Positions 9,077 through 17,689 of a stretch of DNA of 64,000 bases are shown in pieces. The notes under the pieces were generated by a model that worked only from the letters and a program-made list of their open reading frames with translations, searched no databases and was not told the origin of the DNA. The number at the start of each line of letters is the position of its first letter. Position 1 is the stretch's first letter. Made by a program: the position numbers and the translations under genes. The stretch is from Bradyrhizobium uaiense (GTDB lineage: Bacteria > Pseudomonadota > Alphaproteobacteria > Rhizobiales > Xanthobacteraceae), in assembly GCF_010811875.1 (NCBI RefSeq), contig NZ_VKHP01000011.1, forward strand, positions 1-64,000. Reading direction: 5' to 3'.

Positions 9077-9799
9077 TTGACGACGATCAAGGTCATCATT
9101 TCCGGCGGCTTCGCTGCGGTGTACCGGGAGGTGCTGCCTGAGTTCGAGCGAAGCGCTGGCATCAAGGTGGAAACCGGATCGGGCGCGTCGGAGGGCATCG
9201 GTCCGAAGACGATCAGGCACCAGCTTGCGAACGGCATCAAGGCGGACGTGGTGATCCTCTCGCGCGAGGGGTTGCGAACGCTGATCGAAGACGGACGGAT
9301 TCGTGCGGGCTCCGATACCGGCCTGGCGACGGCGCCTCTGGCCGCCGCGGTTCGGGCGAGCTGTCCCAAGCCCGATATCGGCGATGACATCGCGCTCAGG
9401 AAAGCTTTGATCGCTGCGGGTCAAATCGTGGCGCCGAGCAGTACGAGCGGACAGTTCGTCCGCGACAAGGTCTTCCCGAAGCTGAACCTGCCGGACACGG
9501 TGAAACTCAAGCTCGAGGCGCGTGGGACCGAGGCGGCCGAAGCGCTGCGGGCAGGCAAGGCCAATTTCTCGATTGGGCCGACCAGCGAACTGGTTCAGGA
9601 GAGCGGCATCGAACTCGTCGGTCTGCTGCCTGCAAATCTCCAGCTCGTCCAAACCTTCACGGCCGCGGTCGTGAGCGACTCCAGAGCGCCCGAAGCAGCC
9701 ATGCGCCTGATCGGGTTTCTTGCCTCGGACAGCGATATCTTGCGCGCGGCAATCGAGCGCGCCGGCATGGAGCGGCCGCGCGGCGAGGCCTCGTGCTGA
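9077..9799 (+). CDS. ModA-like substrate-binding-domain protein without a signal peptide
   Basis: A 240-residue periplasmic-binding-protein-fold protein related to the molybdate-binding protein ModA (KVIISGGFAAVYREVLPEFE, then KADVVILSREGL and VAPSSTSGQFV). The chosen start is a TTG at 9077 with GGAG about 9 nt upstream. A longer frame begins inside the formate dehydrogenase gene at 9008 but adds only low-complexity sequence. Neither version carries a signal peptide, so it may act in the cytoplasm. It follows the formate dehydrogenase gene by 31 bp. A role as an oxyanion-binding or accessory protein for this Mo/W enzyme is inferred from position; no ABC permease genes are nearby. Confidence 0.75.
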   Translation: MTTIKVIISGGFAAVYREVLPEFERSAGIKVETGSGASEGIGPKTIRHQLANGIKADVVILSREGLRTLIEDGRIRAGSDTGLATAPLAAAVRASCPKPDIGDDIALRKALIAAGQIVAPSSTSGQFVRDKVFPKLNLPDTVKLKLEARGTEAAEALRAGKANFSIGPTSELVQESGIELVGLLPANLQLVQTFTAAVVSDSRAPEAAMRLIGFLASDSDILRAAIERAGMERPRGEASC

Positions 9800-9811
9800 C
9801 GCACGCGGGCC

Positions 9812-10339
9812 TCAGTGATCGCTGGGGGCTACGTTGAGCGGCGCGCCACCGGTCGAAATCGGACCTGCCGGCTTTGCAGCCCGAGCCGGCGGCTTTTTGG
9901 GCTTCGCGGCGGCCGGCGCGACCGGTGCATGCGGTTGCTCGGCCGCGGCCGTGGCTGGCGCTGGTACCGGAGCAGGGCGCTGGAGCGCGTCGACCTTCGA
10001 TGTCAGGGCCGCCAGTTGGTCGACGAGGGTTCTCACCTGCGCCTGCTGGTCCGCGACCGACTTGTTGAGGGCGCCGATGTCATCCTCGAGCTTCTGCTGG
10101 GTCGCGATCAGATCCGGCCGCGCCTCCTTGTCGCCCGCGGCTGCCGCTTTTTCGCCAGCTGCTGCGTTGCCCAGCGAGGGAACCAGCGGCGCGATTTGCG
10201 GCCATGCGTAGACACCCCCGGCGCCCGCAAGGGCGAGGATGATGACGATCAACAGGAACCACGGCCAGCGGCGGCGAGCGGCAGGAGGCAGGCTTGACGG
10301 CGCATGGCTGTGCCATGCCTGATCGGAATCGTTGGTCAC
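9812..10339 (-). CDS. Hypothetical single-pass membrane protein with coiled coil
   Basis: 175 residues. A short cytoplasmic N-terminus is followed by one transmembrane helix (about 25-47, WPWFLLIVIILALAGAGG). Next is a segment likely to form a coiled coil (about 78-120, QQKLEDDIGALNKSVADQQA), and an Ala/Pro/Lys-rich tail. No catalytic motif is visible and I do not recognise a named family. The gene converges on the ModA-like gene (12-bp gap) and is divergent from the ExoD-like gene. Confidence 0.7.
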   Translation of the reverse strand: MTNDSDQAWHSHAPSSLPPAARRRWPWFLLIVIILALAGAGGVYAWPQIAPLVPSLGNAAAGEKAAAAGDKEARPDLIATQQKLEDDIGALNKSVADQQAQVRTLVDQLAALTSKVDALQRPAPVPAPATAAAEQPHAPVAPAAAKPKKPPARAAKPAGPISTGGAPLNVAPSDH

Positions 10340-10404
10340 CCATGCTTCCTAGTCTGCTTCGGCAGCTGTTGCAATCGATGCCGAGTCTGACCACTTTGGC
10401 TTGC

Positions 10405-11016
10405 ATGTCCCCCTCGTCCGGAGCCCCATTGGCGCCCACACATACGTCCCAACTTCTTGAGGAACTCGTCGCTCAAGCACCGGACGGCCCCGTCGATCTC
10501 GAATGGCTCCTCAGCAACCTGGATAAGCGGTCGTTCGGCCTTCTCCTGCTGCTCCTGGGGCTGCTGGTGATCATTCCCGGCGTCGCGACCATCGCGACGC
10601 TCGCGCTGCTGTTTCCGGCGGTCGAGATGATGCTCGGCCACAGCGCGCCGTCGTTCCCGCGTTTCGTCTCGAAGCGACAGTTCGACTTCAAGCGCTTCAA
10701 GCGATTCACCGTCCTCGTCCGCCCGATGCTCCAGGCGATCGAGCGTCTCAGCCGGCCACGCTGGGATGCGCGTCGCGATGTGATCGACCGCCTCGTCGGG
10801 CTGGTCGTGTTTCTGCTGGCCTTCTCGGCAGGCTGGCCGCTGCCTCTGGTCAACGTCATTCCGGGAATGGTGGTCGTCCTGATTGCGATCGCCTACCTGC
10901 AGGAGGACGGCCTGTTGCTGGCGATTGCGATGGCGGCAGCGCTGATTTCCCTGGCTGGGCTCGGATGGACGCTGTGGGCATCGTTCACTGCCGTGATGAA
11001 CTGGATGGGGCTGTGA
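10405..11016 (+). CDS. ExoD-family exopolysaccharide synthesis-related membrane protein
   Basis: A 203-residue membrane protein of the ExoD family, linked in Sinorhizobium meliloti to exopolysaccharide production and alkaline tolerance. The family core SFGLLLLLLGLLVIIPG is present, as are hydrophobic helices around 45-75, 130-150 and 155-200. The ATG at 10405 (MSPSSGAPLAP) is preferred because the upstream extension to 10294 would overlap the divergent membrane-protein gene. The biochemical role of the family is unknown. Confidence 0.8.
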   Translation: MSPSSGAPLAPTHTSQLLEELVAQAPDGPVDLEWLLSNLDKRSFGLLLLLLGLLVIIPGVATIATLALLFPAVEMMLGHSAPSFPRFVSKRQFDFKRFKRFTVLVRPMLQAIERLSRPRWDARRDVIDRLVGLVVFLLAFSAGWPLPLVNVIPGMVVVLIAIAYLQEDGLLLAIAMAAALISLAGLGWTLWASFTAVMNWMGL

Positions 11017-11039
11017 CGTTCGACGGCAGGGGCAGAGCC

Positions 11040-11111
11040 AAGGGCAGGTCCAAGGCAAGGTCTAAGGCAAGGTCTAAGGCAAGGTCTAAGGCAAGGTCTA
11101 AGGCAAGGTCC
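11040..11111. repeat. 12-bp tandem repeat, six units
   Basis: Five units of AAGGCAAGGTCT (the last ending TCC) run from 11052 to 11111, preceded by a degenerate unit AAGGGCAGGTCC at 11040-11051. The repeat lies between the ExoD-like and LivK-like genes. On the minus strand it would encode PCLR repeats in an 84-codon frame with no ribosome site, which I regard as non-coding. Confidence 0.9.
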
Positions 11112-11214
11112 AAGCGCTGCTCTATGTCCTGACACGGGGGTCGACATCTCGCGCGGGCATGATCATTATCTCACCGGACGTCGCGGCAAACAGCGACGCG
11201 AATGGGGAGAACAC

Positions 11215-12426
11215 ATGCGTTGCATCACGCTCGCGGCAATCGCCGCACTCAGCCTTGCTTCCACGTCGGCGATTCTCGCTGCCGACAAGAAGTACGATCC
11301 CGGCGCCAGCGATACCGAGATCAAGATCGGGCAGACCATGCCTTACAGCGGTCCGGCCTCGGCGTATGGCACGCAGGGCAGGGCGGAAGCCGCCTACTGG
11401 AAGATGATCAACAGCCAGGGCGGCATCAACGGCCGCAAGATCACGCTCCTGAGCATGGACGACGGCTACAGCCCGCCGAAGACGGTGGAGCAGACCCGCA
11501 AGCTCGTGGAGCAGGATGAGATCCTTGCCAATATCGGCTCACTGGGCACGCCGACCAATTCGTCGATTCAAAAATATCTGAACGGCAAGAAGATCCCGCA
11601 TCTGCTGATCTCCACCGGGGCCTCGAAGTGGAACGACCCGAAGGAATTTCCCTGGACCACGCCGTTCTATCCGCCCTATGCGCAGGAAGCGAAGATCTAC
11701 GCCAAGTACATCGCCAAGGAGCTGCCCAACGCCAAGATCGGCGTGATCTATCAGAACGACGACTTCGGCAAGGATTATCTGAAGGGCTTCAAGGAGGGGC
11801 TGGGAGAGAAGGCCGGCCTGATCGTCAAGGAGCTCAGCTATGAGGTGACCGATCCGACGATCGATTCCCAGATCGTCAATCTGAAGGCCGCGGGCGCCGA
11901 CGTGCTGATGACGATCACGACGCCGAAGTTCGGCGCACAGGCGATCCGCAAGGTCGCCGATCTCGGCTGGAAGCCGACGCACTTCATCGTCTCGGTCTCC
12001 AGTTCGATCGGCGGCGCGCTCGAGCCTGCCGGCCTGGAAGCATCCACCGGCCTCATGACGGCACTCGCGACCAAGGTGGTGGGCGACCCGGCGTGGGACA
12101 CCGACAAGGGCGTGCAGGACTATCTCGCCTTCATGAAGCAGTGGCATCCCGAAGGCAATCCGATCGATGGCAGCAACCAGATCGGTTATCTGTCGGCGCA
12201 GTTCACCGCCATCATCCTGAAGAACTGCGGTGACGAGCTGACGCGCGAGAACCTGCTGAAGCAGGCCACCAACCTGAGCAAGGTCTCGCTGCCGCTGCTG
12301 CTGCCCGGCATCACGGTTTCGGTGTCGCCGACCAACTATTCCACCTTCGACACGTTCAAGCTCGCGAAGTTCGACGGCAAGACCTGGAAGTTCTTCGGGG
12401 AGAACATCAGCACCGCGTCGCGCTGA
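11215..12426 (+). CDS. ABC transporter substrate-binding protein, LivK/branched-chain amino acid type
   Basis: A 403-residue exported binding protein. A Sec signal peptide covers residues 1-22 (MRCITLAAIAALSLASTSAILAA), and the mature protein has a type-I periplasmic-binding-protein fold (EIKIGQTMPYSGPASAYGTQG...). GGGGAG precedes the ATG at 11215. No LivFGHM permease or ATPase genes flank it, so it is an orphan receptor. Family members bind branched-chain amino acids, amides, aromatic acids or urea, and the ligand cannot be read from sequence. A strong stem-loop follows. Confidence 0.88.
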   Translation: MRCITLAAIAALSLASTSAILAADKKYDPGASDTEIKIGQTMPYSGPASAYGTQGRAEAAYWKMINSQGGINGRKITLLSMDDGYSPPKTVEQTRKLVEQDEILANIGSLGTPTNSSIQKYLNGKKIPHLLISTGASKWNDPKEFPWTTPFYPPYAQEAKIYAKYIAKELPNAKIGVIYQNDDFGKDYLKGFKEGLGEKAGLIVKELSYEVTDPTIDSQIVNLKAAGADVLMTITTPKFGAQAIRKVADLGWKPTHFIVSVSSSIGGALEPAGLEASTGLMTALATKVVGDPAWDTDKGVQDYLAFMKQWHPEGNPIDGSNQIGYLSAQFTAIILKNCGDELTRENLLKQATNLSKVSLPLLLPGITVSVSPTNYSTFDTFKLAKFDGKTWKFFGENISTASR

Positions 12427-12463
12427 CGACAAGTGAGCGGCGGCCACGCTGCTTGGCATTCAA

Positions 12464-12492
12464 GGGGACGCAGCAAAGGTGGCTGCGTCCCC
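12464..12492 (+). terminator. Stem-loop downstream of the LivK-type gene
   Basis: A perfect 11-bp stem GGGGACGCAGC/GCTGCGTCCCC (12464-12474 and 12482-12492) with a 7-nt loop, 37 bp after the stop codon. There is no T tract, so it would be an atypical intrinsic terminator or an RNA 3'-end stabiliser. Confidence 0.6.
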
Positions 12493-12572
12493 GTGGAGTG
12501 CCCACCTGTCGACGTTTCCAACCGACCAGTCTTGAGGTAGCCTGTCGCGACCTTGAACGTGACGAGCCGGCC

Positions 12573-13265
12573 ATGCTCACGCTCTATTCCTATCCGCCGT
12601 TGTTCGGCGTCGCTGACAACAATGGCTATGGTCTGAAGGTCTTCGCCTTTCTGAAGCTCGCCGGCGTGCCGTTCCGGCACGAGCACATTTTTGATGCCTC
12701 GAAGGCGCCGCGCCAGCAATTGCCCTATATCGTCGATGGCGATGACAGCATCGGCGACAGCGAGACCATCATTGGCTATGTCACCGAAAAATATGGCGTG
12801 ACGCTGGATGCGGCGCTGACGCCGGCACAACGCACGACCAATCTCCTCGTCACGCGCACGCTCGACGATCTCTACTGGGTGATGTCCTATTCGCGCTAGC
12901 AGGACGAGCGCTACTGGCCCCAGTTCCGCGATGCGCTCAAGCGCGAGCATCCAGACCTCACCGATGACGGGTTGATGAAGGCCAAGGCGTTCAACGCCCA
13001 ACGCCATTACTACCAAGGCATCGGCCGTTTCGAGCCCGACGCCGCGATGGCCCGCGGGCTCGCCGATCTCGCCGCACTGGCGAATCTGATCCCGGCGCAA
13101 GGCTATGTGCATGGCGACAGGCCGACAAGCATCGACGCCGGCATCTATGGCTTCGTGGCCAACATCTATTTCTACGACATCGAGACGCCGTTGAAGACAT
13201 TCGTGGCCTCGCATGACGCTCTGGCACGACATTGCCGTGCCATCCACGCGGCAGTTGCGCTCTGA
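12573..13265 (+). pseudogene. Glutathione S-transferase-like gene interrupted by an in-frame amber codon
   Basis: A single frame starting MLTLYSYPPLFGVADNNGYG encodes a GST-like protein of about 230 residues. It has a thioredoxin-like N-domain (LKLAGVPFRHEHI, LPYIVDGDDSIGDSETII) and a helical C-domain (GYVHGDRPTSIDAGIYGFVANIYFY). A TAG at 12897-12899, after YWVMSYSR, splits it; the same frame continues directly with QDERYWPQF and runs to the TGA at 13263. Either the gene is inactivated by one substitution (for example from a Lys, Gln or Trp codon) or the base is a sequencing error. No second ribosome site is seen for the distal half. Confidence 0.8.
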
Positions 13266-13386
13266 TCCAGCGCGGACGGCTGACCTCTCCGTGAAATTAC
13301 GGCTCTTGATTAAGCGCCAGCATTAGGGAACCATACCATCACGGGGCCATGCAAAGGCCCTCGCCCTTCAGGCGAGGAGGAAAGTT

Positions 13387-13803
13387 TTGAACGGACAAAT
13401 ACACCCGGCGGCTCCGCATCATCTTCCGTTCTTCGTTCCAGGTCCCGATGGCGACGACACCCTCATGTTGGTGATGGGCATCTTCCTGGTCGTGACCATC
13501 CTGTATGTGGGCACGCTGTACTGGAAGCTGCACAGCCTGCCGGAGCGGATGGCGCACAAGTCGCAGAAGTTGCAGTTCGAGATCGTCGCCGTCCTTGGCC
13601 TGATCTCGCTGTTCACCCATATGCACATCTTCTGGATTGCGGGCTTGCTGCTCGCGATGATCGACCTGCCGGATTTCAGCACGCCGCTGCGGACCATCGC
13701 GGGATCGGTGGAGCGGATTGCCGACGCGACGCCGCCGCGGCCCGCGTCGGTATCGGAGCCTGACGCAAGCCTCGCCGCGGATGAGGGCCAGGGCCATGCT
13801 TGA
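13387..13803 (+). CDS. YiaW-like (DUF3302-type) inner-membrane protein
   Basis: A 138-residue membrane protein with helices at about 25-47 and 65-90. The segment ISLFTHMHIFWIAGLLLA parallels the second helix of E. coli YiaW, which is likewise encoded just before a HlyD-type gene (yiaV). It starts with TTG at 13387 behind a very strong AGGAGGAA site. Its last 8 nt overlap the start of the HlyD-like gene, so the two are translationally coupled and probably act together. The molecular function is unknown. Confidence 0.75.
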   Translation: MNGQIHPAAPHHLPFFVPGPDGDDTLMLVMGIFLVVTILYVGTLYWKLHSLPERMAHKSQKLQFEIVAVLGLISLFTHMHIFWIAGLLLAMIDLPDFSTPLRTIAGSVERIADATPPRPASVSEPDASLAADEGQGHA

Positions 13804-15028
13804 GCTTCTGCTGTGCTCCCTCGTCACGATCCTGCCGGACTATCTCTATCGCCGCTACCGGCAGGGCAAGCGCTTCGGCAAGGAGATCACGTTCTTCTCG
13901 GTCTGGCACGAGCTCAGATGGGGCATCACCGGCTGCCTGATGCTGACGATCGCTCTGATCACCATGATCTTCTACTATCATCCCTCCACCACATCGGCGG
14001 CGATCTACTTCCGCACCGTGCCCATCCTCCCCGAAGTTGCCGGTCGCGTCGCCGAAGTGAATGTCGGCTACAGCGCTCCCGTGAAGATGGGTGACGTTCT
14101 GTTCAGGCTCGATAACACCAAGCAGCAGGCTGCGCTGGAGACGGCGAAGCGCAAGGTCGCAGAAGTCGATGCCTCGCTCGCCAGTGCGCAGGCCGATATA
14201 GTCAAGGCCGAAGCCCAGGTCGGCGAGGCCAAGGCGGCCTGGCAGCAGGCCAAGGACGAACTGGACAGCAAGAGCGAGCTGCAGCGCCGCAATCCCGGCA
14301 TCGTGCCGCAGCGTGACATCGAGAAGCTGCAGGTCGCCGTCAATCAGAGGCAGGCAGTCATCGACGCGACCAACGCGGCGCGGGAGACTGCCGGGCTGCG
14401 CGTCTCCACGCTGCTGCCCGCCGAGAAGGCGAGCGCAGAGGCAGCGATGGCGGAGGCGCAGGTCGATCTCGACAAGACCTATATTCGCGCCGGCGTCGAC
14501 GGGCGGGTCGAGCAATTCATGCTTCGGACCGGTGACGTCGTCAATCAGATGATGCGCCCGGCCGGCATATTGATTCCGGAAGGCGCGGGCCGCAGCGTGT
14601 TGCAGGCCGGCTTCGGCCAGATCGAGGCCCAGGTCGTGAGGCCCGGCATGATCGCCGAGGCGACCTGCATCTCGAAGCCCTGGGTGATCATCCCGCTCGT
14701 CGTCACCGGTGTGCAGGACTACATCGCCGCCGGTCAATTCCGCTCCGGCGAGCAGTTGATCGATCCGCAAGCCCTGCGCCAGCCCGGCTCGATCCTCACG
14801 TTCCTGGAGCCGCTCTATACAGGCGGCCTCGAAGGCGTCACGCCGGGCTCCAGTTGCGTCGTCAATGCCTACACCAGCAACCACGATGTGATCGCCGATC
14901 CGAAGACTGGCGCGCTCAAGGGATTTGCCTTGCATGTCGTCGATGCGACGGGGCTCGTGCACGCACTTCTGCTGCGCATCCAGGCCTTGCTGCTGCCGGT
15001 CAAGACGCTGGTGCTGAGCGGCCACTGA
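13796..15028 (+). CDS. HlyD-family membrane fusion (secretion) protein
   Basis: A 410-residue periplasmic adaptor with one N-terminal membrane helix (about 40-62, GITGCLMLTIALITMIFYY). It has a biotinyl-lipoyl-like half-motif (VPILPEVAGRVAEVNVGYSAPVKMGDVLFRLD), a long alpha-helical hairpin (about 105-225, KRKVAEVDASLASAQADIVKAE), the returning lipoyl half (DLDKTYIRAGVDGRVEQF) and a beta-barrel. No ABC or MFS pump or TolC gene is adjacent. It resembles the E. coli YiaV type that pairs with a small DUF3302 protein. The ATG at 13796 lies inside the upstream gene's end. Confidence 0.88.
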   Translation: MLELLLCSLVTILPDYLYRRYRQGKRFGKEITFFSVWHELRWGITGCLMLTIALITMIFYYHPSTTSAAIYFRTVPILPEVAGRVAEVNVGYSAPVKMGDVLFRLDNTKQQAALETAKRKVAEVDASLASAQADIVKAEAQVGEAKAAWQQAKDELDSKSELQRRNPGIVPQRDIEKLQVAVNQRQAVIDATNAARETAGLRVSTLLPAEKASAEAAMAEAQVDLDKTYIRAGVDGRVEQFMLRTGDVVNQMMRPAGILIPEGAGRSVLQAGFGQIEAQVVRPGMIAEATCISKPWVIIPLVVTGVQDYIAAGQFRSGEQLIDPQALRQPGSILTFLEPLYTGGLEGVTPGSSCVVNAYTSNHDVIADPKTGALKGFALHVVDATGLVHALLLRIQALLLPVKTLVLSGH

Positions 15029-15159
15029 GCGACGTTCGCTTGAGCGGCGTGTTGCCGATTGGACACGACGGGCAAATCAGTAGAATGCGTCAAGTGGCAG
15101 GGACGAAAATATTTCGGTTTATCGGAATGACAATCCGGTGTATGGTTTGCGCGTCTCAC

Positions 15160-15560
15160 CCGATCGAGGGGCGCTTCGCGATCGTCACGAACGCGGTGTG
15201 AGATGCGGTGGACGCCGAGGTCGCGACTGACGAGGGCGATCGAAGCGGACGGCGAAGTCGTGCAGGCCTGACGCCCTAGTGGTAGGTGTCTCCTTGTAGA
15301 ACGCGCAGCGTTCTATGAAGACGGTGACAACAAAGCCCAGTCTCGCCGGGGAGAGCACGTATAAGCCGTAAGCCATCGCGCAGGGAAAGCCGGATTGCTC
15401 CGGTTACACCTGTGGTCCTACCCCCGAGCGTTCTACCTTTTGCTCGGGGCCCATGGGTGCAATCGGCACCCGGCTTTCCCTGCGCCCTCTGGAAGAGGAG
15501 GGTGGAACGAAGAGCAAAGCTCGGGCAATCATGTCGCGAGAACGCGGATGTATGATCAAG
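15160..15560. repeat. Bradyrhizobium-type intergenic repeat element with nested inverted repeats
   Basis: The gap 15029-15962 has no convincing gene. Within it, 15160-15560 resembles a repeat I recall from many Bradyrhizobium intergenic regions. GCGCAGGGAAAGCCGG (15378-15393) pairs perfectly with 15470-15485, and CCCCGAGC (15422-15429) with 15442-15449, giving nested stems. The following stretch (15515-15550) is also typical of that repeat. Open frames crossing it are explained by the inverted repeats. Family membership is from memory and was not checked by search. 15674-15962 holds only the leader of the TRAP operon. Confidence 0.6.
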
Positions 15561-15567
15561 TCAGTCC

Positions 15568-15673
15568 CGTCATCCTGAGGTGCGAGCCTCTTTGGCGAGC
15601 CTCGAAGGATCGACGGCCACCAGCCGGGCCGTGCATCCTTCGAGGCTCGCTCCGCTCGCACCTCAGGATGACG
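15568..15673. repeat. Long imperfect palindrome (REP/RPE-like element)
   Basis: Two nested perfect arms: 15568-15587 (CGTCATCCTGAGGTGCGAGC) with 15654-15673, and 15595-15610 (GCGAGCCTCGAAGGAT) with 15635-15650. This palindrome, ending CCTCAGGATGACG, is a dispersed intergenic element in Bradyrhizobium and its relatives. It would form a long RNA hairpin in either direction. Confidence 0.8.
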
Positions 15674-15962
15674 GTTCGAGAGCTTTCTCGGACAATAAGC
15701 CACCAGCATTCGCGCCCGGCGAACTCGCCATTGCCAAACCTCGCATTGACCGTTGGGCCATGGCCGGGCACAGCGTGCGGGCGGTGTCGTTGAACGGTCG
15801 CGAGAGCCGAAGGAGATACCGTCGGATCGGATTTTGCAGTGCAGCAATGGCGCAATTAGCCCCTGCTAAAGGGGCAATGGCAATCGTCGGTGCTTGTCTG
15901 TAATGGTGCGACCGGATGTCCCGGGGCCGGTGTTCGTGCTCCGCAATTACGCGGGAGGAAAC

Positions 15963-16967
15963 ATGCGTAAACTCATTTTGGCTGCGGCGTCGATCGCGGC
16001 CTTGACCTTTGTCGGGCAGGCCTCGGCGCAGTCGCCGATCGTCCTCAAGTTCAGCCACGTGGTGGCGTCGGATACGCCGAAGGGCAAGGCGGCCGACAAG
16101 TTCAAGGAACTCGCCGAGAAGTACACCGGCGGCAAGGTGAAGGTCGAGGTGTATCCGAACTCGACGCTCTACAAGGACAAGGAAGAGCTCGAGGCGCTGC
16201 AGCTCGGCGCCGTGCAGATGCTGGCGCCGTCGAACTCGAAGTTCGGCCCGATCGGCATCAAGGAATTCGAAGTCTTCGATCTGCCCTACATCCTCCCTGA
16301 CCTGAAATCGCTGCGCAAGGTGACCGACGGCCCGCTCGGCGCGCAGCTGCTCAAGAAGCTGGATTCCAAGGGCATGACTGGTCTCGCCTATTGGGACAAC
16401 GGCTTCAAGCAGATGAGCGCGAACAAGAAGCTCGTCGCGCCATCCGACTACAAGGGGCTCAAGTTCCGCATCCAGTCGTCGAAGGTGCTGGAAGCCCAGT
16501 TCCGCGCGCTCGGCGCGATCCCGCAGGTGATGGCATTCTCCGACGTCTACCAGGCGCTGCAGACCGGCGTGGTCGACGGCCAGGAGAACACCTGGTCGAA
16601 CATCTACACCCAGAAAATGCATGAGGTGCAGAAGTACGCCACCGTCACCAATCACGGCTACATCGGCTACGTCGTGGTCGTGAACAAGAAGTTCTGGGAC
16701 GGCCTGCCGGCCGATATCCGCGACGAGTTCTCCAAGGCGATGAAGGAAGCCACCGAGTTCGGCAACAGCCAGTCGGCCAAGGAAAACGAAGACGCGCTCG
16801 CCGAGATCAAGAAGGCCGGCAAGACCGAGATCGTCGCCTTGACGCCGGAGCAGGATGAGGCGATGCGCAAGGCGATGATGCCGGTCTACAAGGACGTGGC
16901 GTCGCGTGTCGGCCAGCCGCTGATCGACGAATTCCTGAAGGAAACGGGCCGCAGCCCGATGAACTAA
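15963..16967 (+). CDS. dctP: TRAP transporter substrate-binding protein DctP
   Basis: A 334-residue exported solute receptor of the DctP family. A signal peptide covers residues 1-22 (MRKLILAAASIAALTFVGQASA). The mature protein has the family patterns LKFSHVVASDTPKGKAADKF and VYQALQTGVVDGQENTWSNI; the Arg in LKFRIQSS is the usual carboxylate ligand. GGGAGGAAAC precedes the ATG. It is followed by the small and large permeases, making a full TRAP system, probably for a C4-dicarboxylate or another organic acid; the substrate is not determinable here. Confidence 0.93.
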   Translation: MRKLILAAASIAALTFVGQASAQSPIVLKFSHVVASDTPKGKAADKFKELAEKYTGGKVKVEVYPNSTLYKDKEELEALQLGAVQMLAPSNSKFGPIGIKEFEVFDLPYILPDLKSLRKVTDGPLGAQLLKKLDSKGMTGLAYWDNGFKQMSANKKLVAPSDYKGLKFRIQSSKVLEAQFRALGAIPQVMAFSDVYQALQTGVVDGQENTWSNIYTQKMHEVQKYATVTNHGYIGYVVVVNKKFWDGLPADIRDEFSKAMKEATEFGNSQSAKENEDALAEIKKAGKTEIVALTPEQDEAMRKAMMPVYKDVASRVGQPLIDEFLKETGRSPMN

Positions 16968-16968
16968 G

Positions 16969-17006
16969 GCATGATCCGGAACACCGGTTTTCCGGATAGA
17001 TCATGC
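16969..17006. repeat. REP-like hairpin between dctP and dctQ
   Basis: GCATGATCCGGA (16969-16980) pairs with TCCGGATAGATCATGC (16991-17006) with a 4-nt bulge. This resembles the common Bradyrhizobium element beginning GGCATGATCCGGAA. In this position it could stabilise the dctP mRNA and lower expression of the permeases relative to the binding protein. Confidence 0.65.
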
Positions 17007-17116
17007 TCAACAGAACGCGGATCTGAACCGCAAATCTAACGAATGCCGCGGCCACGTGAGGCCGCGGTTTGGGTGCCGTGGCCGGTTGCCGCATCAGGCC
17101 ATGACAGGGGAGATCA

Positions 17117-17689
17117 ATGCTGCTTAAAATTCTGGACCGGCTCGAGGAAATCATTATCGCGAGCCTGATGGGCGTTGCGACGCTCTTGACCTTCGTCACG
17201 GTCGTGCACCGCTTTCTGGTCGACGTTCCTGTGCTCTATCCGTACCTGTTCGGCATCAACCTCGCCTGGTCGCAGGAACTCTGCATCTACATGTTCATCT
17301 GGATGGCGAAGTTCGGCGCCGCCTATGGCGTGCGCACCGGCATCCATGTCGGCGTCGACGTGCTGATCAACCGCCTCAATGACGTCTGGCGCAAGCGCAC
17401 CATCACTTTCGGCCTGCTCGGCGGCGCGCTGTTCACCGCGATCGTCGGCACCATGGGTGCCAAGTTCGTGTTCGAGCTGATGCACACCGACCAGGTCTCG
17501 CCGGACATGGAGATCCCGAGCTGGATCGTCTACGCCTGCATCCCGCTCGGCTCCTATCTGATGTGCTTCCGCTTCCTGCAAGTGTGCTGGAACTACTGGT
17601 GGACCGACGAGCTGCCACATCATGACGCCTCGCATGTCGACGGCGTCGAGACCAGCAAGACTGCGCCTGTCGCGCTTGGAGAAGCGTGA
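17117..17689 (+). CDS. dctQ: TRAP transporter small permease DctQ
   Basis: A 190-residue four-helix membrane subunit (helices at about 13-35, 50-70, 93-115 and 135-158). It has the DctQ pattern YLFGINLAWSQELCIYMFIWMAKFGAAYGVRTGIHV in its first half. GGGGAG lies upstream. Its stop overlaps the dctM start (ATGA), giving tight coupling. It acts with the binding protein and DctM in sodium-dependent uptake. Confidence 0.92.
   Translation: MLLKILDRLEEIIIASLMGVATLLTFVTVVHRFLVDVPVLYPYLFGINLAWSQELCIYMFIWMAKFGAAYGVRTGIHVGVDVLINRLNDVWRKRTITFGLLGGALFTAIVGTMGAKFVFELMHTDQVSPDMEIPSWIVYACIPLGSYLMCFRFLQVCWNYWWTDELPHHDASHVDGVETSKTAPVALGEA

Noticed and set aside
11040..11111. Possible CRISPR-like array
   Set aside because: The units are contiguous 12-mers without spacers; no CRISPR repeats or cas genes occur anywhere in the window.
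10893..11147. 84-codon minus-strand frame encoding PCLR repeats
   Set aside because: The repetitive peptide is produced by the 12-bp DNA repeat; it has no ribosome site and overlaps the ExoD-like gene's 3' end.
15404..15847. 147-codon minus-strand frame and neighbours in the 15-kb gap
   Set aside because: They are composed largely of intergenic repeat sequence with inverted arms; no protein family is recognisable.
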